Origin: Amycolatopsis thermophila
GTDB lineage: Bacteria > Actinomycetota > Actinomycetes > Mycobacteriales > Pseudonocardiaceae
Reading direction: 5' to 3'
NCBI RefSeq assembly: GCF_030814215.1
Contig: NZ_JAUSUT010000001.1
Coordinates: 5,952,001 to 6,016,000, forward strand
DNA length: 64,000 nt
Below, piece by piece: positions 63,016-64,000 of this stretch (the stretch's first letter is position 1; every line of letters begins with the position of its first letter). Position numbers and translations under genes: made by a program. The notes beneath the pieces are model-generated. The model was given only the letters and a program-made list of their open reading frames with translations. It was not told the DNA's origin and did not search any database.

Positions 63016-64000
63016 GTGCAGCACGACAACGCCGACGCGGACACCGGCCCCATCCGCCGCGTCCCCGCCTCGCCGCCTGCTGCCGACCCCGCGCACCGCC
63101 GCGCGCGACGGGCGCGCGGCTACGCCGGGGACGCACCCGCCTGGCCCACCCACGGCGACGACACCGGCCGGCACAGCGCCGGCACCGATCCGGCGGGCCG
63201 GGGCGGCCCTCCCCCGTCACGGCGCCGCACCGCGGGAACCGGGGAACACGCCGCACCCGGCGCACGGCCCGCGACCGGAAGCCGCCCAGCCCGGGAACCG
63301 GCACGCCCGGACGGCGAACTCGGCAACCCGGACGGCGAAACCGGCCGCCGGCACCGAGGCACCCCGGCGCCCGCCGCCCACCGCCGTCGCGACGAGGCCG
63401 CGGGCGCCCCGGAGACCCCGGACCCACCGGGCAGCACGCGACGGGACAGCACCCCCCGCCGGGCAGCACGCCCGGCTCAGGGTGACCGCGACGCCACCGC
63501 GGGCGCGGCAGGTCCCGGCGCCGCGCGCCCCCGGCGCGCCGGAACAGCCCACGGGCACGGACACGGCCCCGCAGCCCCGGCGTCCCGCCGCGTGAAGCTG
63601 CTCCTCGCCTGGCTGCTCGGCCCGATCGCGGTCGCCACCGTGGCCGGGGTGCTCCTGCTCTACCCGTGGGGGCGGGACGCACCGACCTCGGCGATCTCCT
63701 CCGGCACCCCGGTGCACGGCACCATCACCACCGCGACCTCGGGACCGTGCCTGGCCGCCGGGCAGGTGCAGGTCGGCGACCAGCCCGATCCCGGCGCCAA
63801 ACCGTGCCTGAGCGCGCGGGTCGAACTCACCGACGGACCGGGCAGCGGGCGGACCGTGGAGCTCACGGTCCCGATCGAGCCGAGCACCCCGCGCTTCAGC
63901 GCCGGCGACCACGTCGTCCTCGCCTACAACGGGGGTGACGCCGCCGACCCCGCCTCCTACCAGCTGATCGACTTCCAGCGCGGTCTCCCGCTCGCGGTGC
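63016..64000 (+). CDS. YibE/F-family membrane protein, N-terminal part
   Basis: A frame from GTG 63016 runs to the window edge. The first 190 residues are Pro/Arg/Ala/Thr-rich and low-complexity, ending in GTAHGHGHGPAAPASRR, a His-rich lead-in common in YibE/F proteins. Then comes a membrane helix (VKLLLAWLLGPIAVATVAGVLLLYPWG, about 193-218) and an extracytoplasmic beta domain with CLAAGQVQVG, PCLSARVELTDGPGSG, SAGDHVVLAYNGG and YQLIDFQRGLPL, as in the family. The membrane domain that follows lies beyond the window. A GTG at 63592 would be a shorter start that keeps only the recognised part. Confidence 0.7.
   Translation, partial: MQHDNADADTGPIRRVPASPPAADPAHRRARRARGYAGDAPAWPTHGDDTGRHSAGTDPAGRGGPPPSRRRTAGTGEHAAPGARPATGSRPAREPARPDGELGNPDGETGRRHRGTPAPAAHRRRDEAAGAPETPDPPGSTRRDSTPRRAARPAQGDRDATAGAAGPGAARPRRAGTAHGHGHGPAAPASRRVKLLLAWLLGPIAVATVAGVLLLYPWGRDAPTSAISSGTPVHGTITTATSGPCLAAGQVQVGDQPDPGAKPCLSARVELTDGPGSGRTVELTVPIEPSTPRFSAGDHVVLAYNGGDAADPASYQLIDFQRGLPLAV

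Noticed and set aside
63016..63591. Separate secreted low-complexity protein before the YibE/F gene
   Set aside because: The frame runs without a stop into the YibE/F part. It is more simply an extended N-terminus, although the shorter start at 63592 remains possible.

Overview
This window is chromosomal DNA from a very GC-rich actinomycete, most likely Pseudonocardiaceae and Amycolatopsis-like. The signs are near-saturated GC at third codon positions, many GTG starts, many genes that look leaderless (a TANNNT box 6-7 nt before the start), an SsgA-like cell-division protein, an EspC-type ESX operon, a PdtaR-type ANTAR regulator, a PknG-type kinase operon and a rifampicin-inducible Rox system. 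The genus is an inference from gene content.

Layout. 1-3.7 kb: branched-chain amino-acid ABC importer (livG partial, livM, livH, livJ), with a strong hairpin after livJ. 3.8-4.4 kb: pdtaR. 4.5-9.7 kb: a scrambled zone with an aldo/keto-reductase remnant, a truncated primase-polymerase from an integrative element, a complete cmtR plus metal-efflux pair, a tRNA with a CAA anticodon, small ORFs and a frameshifted DinB-like gene. 9.7-15.2 kb: ArsR-SRPBCC fusion, a compact Rho paralogue, a Vps62-like lipoprotein and rifampicin monooxygenase rox behind a RAE palindrome. 15.2-19 kb: gabD, gabT and a divergent LysR regulator. 19-26 kb: IS982 remnant, DHA2 exporter with divergent TetR, a RibD-like reductase, an L,D-transpeptidase whose promoter and start are duplicated in tandem, a CorA-like transporter and a Gfo/Idh oxidoreductase. 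25.7-27.7 kb: a YbaB/EspC/WXG100-like secretion operon.

27.7-37 kb: GNAT, STAS and HATPase regulators, an acyltransferase-SGNH protein, Nudix, a small ORF beside an approximately 200-bp tandem repeat, a phosphoribosyltransferase-hydrolase fusion, a carboxylesterase and a PAC2 protein. 37.2-40.8 kb: a tight three-gene operon of class II (DxDD) terpene cyclase, cytochrome P450 and UbiA-type prenyltransferase or terpene synthase, a candidate undescribed terpenoid pathway. It is followed by a convergent tetR-mmuM pair. 42.5-45 kb: an XRE/TPR regulator, YdcF and WbqC operon. 45.1-51.4 kb: a bifunctional PBP and a PknG-like kinase operon with a membrane sensor and an orphan solute-binding lipoprotein. 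51.5-52.9 kb: TetR and nitroreductase.

53-61 kb: an aromatic or cyclitol catabolic cluster (Gfo/Idh, IclR, AAHS transporter, alpha/beta hydrolase, NTF2-like protein, TIM-barrel isomerase, hydroxyquinol 1,2-dioxygenase, maleylacetate reductase). The last five genes overlap by 1-4 bases or follow closely and should be one transcript. They are expected to funnel a cyclic substrate through hydroxyquinol and maleylacetate to 3-oxoadipate. 61-62.5 kb is decayed coding DNA (frameshifted methyltransferase, NIPSNAP fragment). The window ends with an SsgA-like gene and the start of a YibE/F-family membrane protein. All functional calls come from reading motifs and gene order; no database search was run.
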